Source: Rhizorhapis sp036570425 (lineage in GTDB: Bacteria; Pseudomonadota; Alphaproteobacteria; Sphingomonadales; Sphingomonadaceae). Taken from it: DNA of 64,000 nt. Below the pieces are notes generated by a model, which did no database searches, was not told the DNA's origin, and worked only from the letters and a program-made list of their open reading frames with translations. The position numbers and the translations under genes are program-made. Each line of letters begins with the position of its first letter. Positions within the stretch are counted from its first letter, which is position 1. Where the stretch lies: positions 62,001 to 126,000 of the forward strand of contig DATCYF010000009.1 in the NCBI GenBank assembly GCA_036570425.1, in the 5' to 3' direction. Shown here piece after piece: positions 60,901 to 64,000 of this stretch.

Positions 60901-61383
60901 ATGAACACATATTCCGAGGCTGCCGCACGCGTGCAATATGCAGAGCAATGCATTGAGGATGCAGATGGCGTTGGCCGCAGGGTTAAGGTGCATTTGGGCG
61001 AATCGCCCCTTGTATGGCTCAGATCACGGGGAATGCTGACGGACAGGCAATTCCTGGCCGGAGAGGCGCTTCGACGCGACTGGGAATTGGCGGGATTGGG
61101 TCCGCGTGTCACAATGCGATGGGATGAAGCGCCTTCCTCTGGCTACAGCCGTGGGGCGCCAGGGGCACCGGACCCCGCTATAACTCAGCTTTCCGCCCGG
61201 CAACGCTTCGACGGGGCGATAGAAGAGGCAGGGGCGGGTCTAGCCGATATATTATGGCGCGTGGTGTGCGCGGGGGAGGGAATTAGCCATGCGGAAAAAG
61301 CGCTGCGATGGCCAGCACGAGCCGGCAAGCTGGTGCTGACCCTCGCACTCGACCGCGTGGCAGCGTTTTACCGCATCGGTTGA
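60901..61383 (+). CDS. DUF6456-like protein
   Basis: This 160-residue protein contains LVWLRSRGMLTDRQFLAGEALRRD and a C-terminal helical part (RVVCAGEGISHAEKALRWPARA) that resembles a DNA-binding helix-turn-helix. I recognise it as a member of the alphaproteobacterial DUF6456 group; the role is unknown. AGGAGG at 60891-60896 supports the ATG at 60901. Confidence 0.78.
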   Translation: MNTYSEAAARVQYAEQCIEDADGVGRRVKVHLGESPLVWLRSRGMLTDRQFLAGEALRRDWELAGLGPRVTMRWDEAPSSGYSRGAPGAPDPAITQLSARQRFDGAIEEAGAGLADILWRVVCAGEGISHAEKALRWPARAGKLVLTLALDRVAAFYRIG

Positions 61384-61434
61384 AGGCGTTGGCGCGATCC
61401 TCGCGAATGAGCCGGGCCACCATGATGGCCTTGT

Positions 61435-62448
61435 TCAATAAGCCCGTGCAATGGCGAATTCCACCGCCTCTGTAAGTGCAGCCTTCGCCTTGCCGCCTGC
61501 AAAGGCGCCCAGCGCATCAATGGCGCGTTGGCCATAATGACGGGCGCGGGCCAGCGTATCGGCTATTGCACCGCTTTTCTGCAAGAGCGCCGTAGCATGG
61601 GACAGATCGTCGTCACTGGTAAGGTGTCCGGCGATAGCTTTGCGCCAGAACTGCTTTTCCTCTTCATTTCCGCGAGCATAGGCAAGGATGACCGGTAGCG
61701 TCACCTTGCCGTCGCGGAAATCGTCGCCTGCATCCTTGCCCATGGTCTTTTCATCCGACGCATAGTCGATGGCGTCGTCCACGAGTTGAAAGGCGATACC
61801 AAGGTTGCGCCCATAGGTGTCGAGCGCCATTTCCTGAGCATCGTCGCGTTCAGCAACGACCGCTGCAATACGGCAGGCCGCTGCGAAGAGAGCAGCCGTC
61901 TTTGCGCCAATGATCTCCAGATAATGCTCTTCGTCCGTGTCAATGCGGCGTTGGGCAGTGAGTTGATTGACCTCTCCCTCCGCGATCACGGCCGATGCGT
62001 TGGATAGGATGCGCAGAACCTTGAGCGATCCATCCTCGACCATCAATTCAAACGAGCGGCTGAACAGGAAGTCGCCTACGAGCACGCTGGCACTGTTGCC
62101 CCAGATGATGTTCGCCGTCTTGCGGCCGCGCCGCATACCGGATCCATCGACCACGTCGTCGTGGAGCAGCGTTGCCGTGTGGATGAATTCGACGGCGGCG
62201 GCCAGCTTGTGATGACGGGCGCCTTGATATTCCAGCAATTCGGCGCAAGCGAGGGTCAGCATCGGCCGCAGCCGCTTGCCGCCACCGGCGATCAGATGGC
62301 CGGCCAATTCCGGAATCAGCGGGATTTTGGACTGCATCCGTTCCAGAATGACGCTGTTGACGGCGTTCATGTTATCGGCGACCAGCGACATCATGGGTTC
62401 AAGCGACGGCGGCGCGCCGCGATTCAGGTTATGAACGGTGGCAGTCAT
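61435..62448 (-). CDS. ispB: Polyprenyl diphosphate synthase (octaprenyl/decaprenyl type)
   Basis: This is a 337-residue trans-prenyltransferase. The first aspartate-rich motif is DDVVD at 97-101 in LLHDDVVDGSGMRRG, and the second is DDAID at 224-228 in QLVDDAIDYASD. GGGKRLRPML binds the diphosphate. It makes the long isoprenoid chain of ubiquinone; sphingomonads usually have Q-10, so the decaprenyl product is likely, but chain length is not shown by sequence. The start at 62448 is chosen by family resemblance; an in-frame ATG at 62490 also exists. Neither has a strong ribosome site. Confidence 0.92.
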   Translation of the reverse strand: MTATVHNLNRGAPPSLEPMMSLVADNMNAVNSVILERMQSKIPLIPELAGHLIAGGGKRLRPMLTLACAELLEYQGARHHKLAAAVEFIHTATLLHDDVVDGSGMRRGRKTANIIWGNSASVLVGDFLFSRSFELMVEDGSLKVLRILSNASAVIAEGEVNQLTAQRRIDTDEEHYLEIIGAKTAALFAAACRIAAVVAERDDAQEMALDTYGRNLGIAFQLVDDAIDYASDEKTMGKDAGDDFRDGKVTLPVILAYARGNEEEKQFWRKAIAGHLTSDDDLSHATALLQKSGAIADTLARARHYGQRAIDALGAFAGGKAKAALTEAVEFAIARAY

Positions 62449-62547
62449 ATGTGGGGCGATGTGGCGATGCCGGAAGAATAAGGCAAGCATAATAGCTTGC
62501 TTGCAGGGTCAATCTTCGCAAAAAGCCGCTTGAGAAGGGATTCGGTC

Positions 62548-62826
62548 ATGGACGAGACGCTGAAACGATATCGCGAAAGCATCGACAATATCGATGCAGC
62601 GCTTGTCTTCATGCTGGCAGAGCGATTCAAGATCACGCAGGCTGTCGGCCGCTACAAGGCCGAACATGCTCTTCCTGCCGCTGATCCCGGGCGCGAAGAT
62701 CGTCAGATCGCCCGTCTACGGCAATTGGCGGCCGACGCGCATCTCGATCCGGAATTCAGCGAGAAATTCCTTCGCTTCATTATCGATGAAGTGATTCGGC
62801 ACCATGAAGGAATGCAGGCGAAATAG
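62548..62826 (+). CDS. Chorismate mutase (AroQ type)
   Basis: This 92-residue protein matches the short AroQ helical fold. RYRESIDNIDAALVFMLAER carries the first active-site Arg region, and AVGRYKAEHALPAADPGRED and FIIDEVIRHHEGMQ follow. It converts chorismate to prephenate for Phe/Tyr synthesis. AAGGGA precedes the ATG at 62548. It is divergent from the polyprenyl synthase gene and convergent with the sensor kinase. Confidence 0.9.
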   Translation: MDETLKRYRESIDNIDAALVFMLAERFKITQAVGRYKAEHALPAADPGREDRQIARLRQLAADAHLDPEFSEKFLRFIIDEVIRHHEGMQAK

Positions 62827-62840
62827 CGGAGGTTCAGTTC

Positions 62841-64000
62841 CTAAGCCGCCTCCGGCAGGCTCAGCCGCGCGAGTAAACCGCCAAGGTCTTCACTTTCCTC
62901 CAGCGCAACGCTGCCATCATAGATTTCGGCCACATCGCGAACAATGGCTAACCCCAGGCCAGTACCGGGCTTGCCGGAATCCAGTCGAGCACCCCGATCG
63001 AAAATGCGGATGCGGTCACGTTCGGGGATGCCCGTTCCGTCATCCTCCACAACAAGCTCGACCATATTGTCGTTCTTCATGACGGTCACAAAGACGCTGC
63101 CCCCGCCATATTTGGCGGCGTTCTCGACCAGATTGCCCAGCATTTCATCCAGGTCCTGCCGTTCCACGCGAACTACGGCTGTCTTGTCTCCGTCAATGTC
63201 CAGTCGCACATCAGGATAGAGCCTGCCTACCGCCCGCTCCACAGCGACCAGGCTAGGCCAGACTTCGGCCCGGCAATGCGCCGACCCTCGCCGACCCACC
63301 GCGCGCGCGCGGGCGAGGTGATGGTCAACCTGACGCCGCATGGTCGCGGCCTCCCGAATTACTGTGTCGGATAGATCGGGCGCCTTGGCGGTGGCGGCGT
63401 TCATGATGACGGTGAGCGGCGTTTTCAGGGCGTGGGCAAGATTGCCTGCATGCCGCCGCGCCTCCTCCGCCTGCCTTTCATTATGGGCGAGCAATTCGTT
63501 CAATTCCTCGACCATTGGCATGATTTCGTCCGGCAAGGGCGCAGTGACGCGATTCTTGTCCCCCGTGCGCATCCTGGAAATTTCCAGGCGCACGCTGCGC
63601 AGGGGGCGCAGGCCATAAAAGGTCTGTAATGTCGCCATGATGATGAGACCCAGGCCGAGTATGGCAAAGCTTTTGATCAGGGTCGAACGGAGAACCGCAA
63701 TCTGTTGATCAAGGCTGGCGCGTGCCTGAGCGACCATGAATCTCCAGGCGACGTTGGACCCTGGCAGGCGCACGGTCCGCTCCATGAGGCGCAAAGGTTC
63801 GCCGGGAAACTGCTTGCTGTCGTAGACGTGAGGCCGCAGGTCCTGATGCTCGTCATCGGCCTGCAGAGCACGGTCCCACAGGGAGCGGGAGCGGAAATCG
63901 TCAAAGCCCTTGCCGCTGATCTGAAAATAAATGCCGCTATTGGGTTCCAGAAAGCGCTGGTCAGCAAGTGGCCGGATAAGTCGCACTTCGCCATCGGGGC
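62841..64000 (-). CDS. Sensor histidine kinase (partial, N-terminus beyond window)
   Basis: The frame is open to the right edge, giving 386 codons with the N-terminus missing. It contains a periplasmic part, a TM helix (AILGLGLIIMATLQTFYGL), a HAMP-like segment and the phosphoacceptor His in NLAHALKTPLTVIMNAA. The ATPase domain has the N box NLVENAAKYGG, G1 VEDDGTGIPERD and G2 GKPGTGLGLAIVRDVA. It resembles PhoQ-type kinases that sense envelope conditions. The response regulator gene is presumably upstream, outside the window. Confidence 0.92.
   Translation of the reverse strand, partial: PDGEVRLIRPLADQRFLEPNSGIYFQISGKGFDDFRSRSLWDRALQADDEHQDLRPHVYDSKQFPGEPLRLMERTVRLPGSNVAWRFMVAQARASLDQQIAVLRSTLIKSFAILGLGLIIMATLQTFYGLRPLRSVRLEISRMRTGDKNRVTAPLPDEIMPMVEELNELLAHNERQAEEARRHAGNLAHALKTPLTVIMNAATAKAPDLSDTVIREAATMRRQVDHHLARARAVGRRGSAHCRAEVWPSLVAVERAVGRLYPDVRLDIDGDKTAVVRVERQDLDEMLGNLVENAAKYGGGSVFVTVMKNDNMVELVVEDDGTGIPERDRIRIFDRGARLDSGKPGTGLGLAIVRDVAEIYDGSVALEESEDLGGLLARLSLPEAA

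Overview
The window looks like a chromosomal segment of a sphingomonad (Sphingomonadaceae, Sphingobium/Novosphingobium-like alphaproteobacterium). The grounds are three large TonB-dependent receptors beside catabolic enzymes, an alphaproteobacterial curli cluster with a CsgH-like protein, and housekeeping blocks (yajC-secD-secF followed by a MTH938-like gene; aguA/aguB; polyprenyl diphosphate synthase and chorismate mutase). All identifications are from reading the sequence; no database search was run.

Layout. 0-5 kb: the 3' end of sulfite reductase cysI, a trans-sulfuration enzyme, two small proteins and a membrane-bound PQQ dehydrogenase. 5-10 kb: a TonB-dependent receptor paired with a secreted tyrosine-phosphatase-like protein, and two lipoproteins. 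10-17 kb: a curli system. A PAS/LuxR-type regulator is divergent from csgF, csgG, a 551-residue curlin-repeat protein, a second curlin-like protein, an unknown secreted protein and csgH; no csgE is present. 17-20 kb: an isoaspartate methyltransferase/erythromycin-esterase fusion and an extensin-like protein.

20-36.3 kb: a catabolic cluster of unknown substrate, bracketed by two related TetR regulators. It has two TonB receptors, two double-domain SnoaL/NTF2-like proteins, a limonene-epoxide-hydrolase-like protein, a VOC protein, two SDRs (one lacking the usual Tyr/Lys), an APH-like phosphotransferase, and two adjacent Rieske-oxygenase-like proteins. One of these keeps the [2Fe-2S] ligands but has lost the iron-site histidines. 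The other keeps the iron-site motif but has lost the Rieske ligands. They look like two halves of one enzyme.

36.6-50.3 kb: a ~13.7-kb island inserted in tRNA-Lys(TTT), bounded by a perfect 47-bp direct repeat of the tRNA 3' part. It carries a tyrosine integrase, an AlpA-like regulator, a P4-type primase-helicase followed by an iteron field (GGTAGACA repeats around an AT-rich stretch), terminase small and large subunits, small unknown genes and remnants of what may be a restriction locus. At the right end are two overlapping reverse transcriptase genes that match the layout of a type 3 defence-associated RT system (DRT3, UG3+UG8). Downstream of them lies a structured, apparently noncoding stretch containing CACACAC. 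The island reads as a phage-satellite-like element with no recognised capsid genes and a DRT cargo.

50.3-64 kb: housekeeping genes: tRNA-Lys, folK, an NfeD/SPFH pair, aguB and aguA, tRNA-Pro(GGG), yajC-secD-secF, a MTH938-like protein, a glycosyltransferase, an XRE regulator, a DUF6456-like protein, polyprenyl diphosphate synthase, chorismate mutase and a sensor kinase cut by the right edge.
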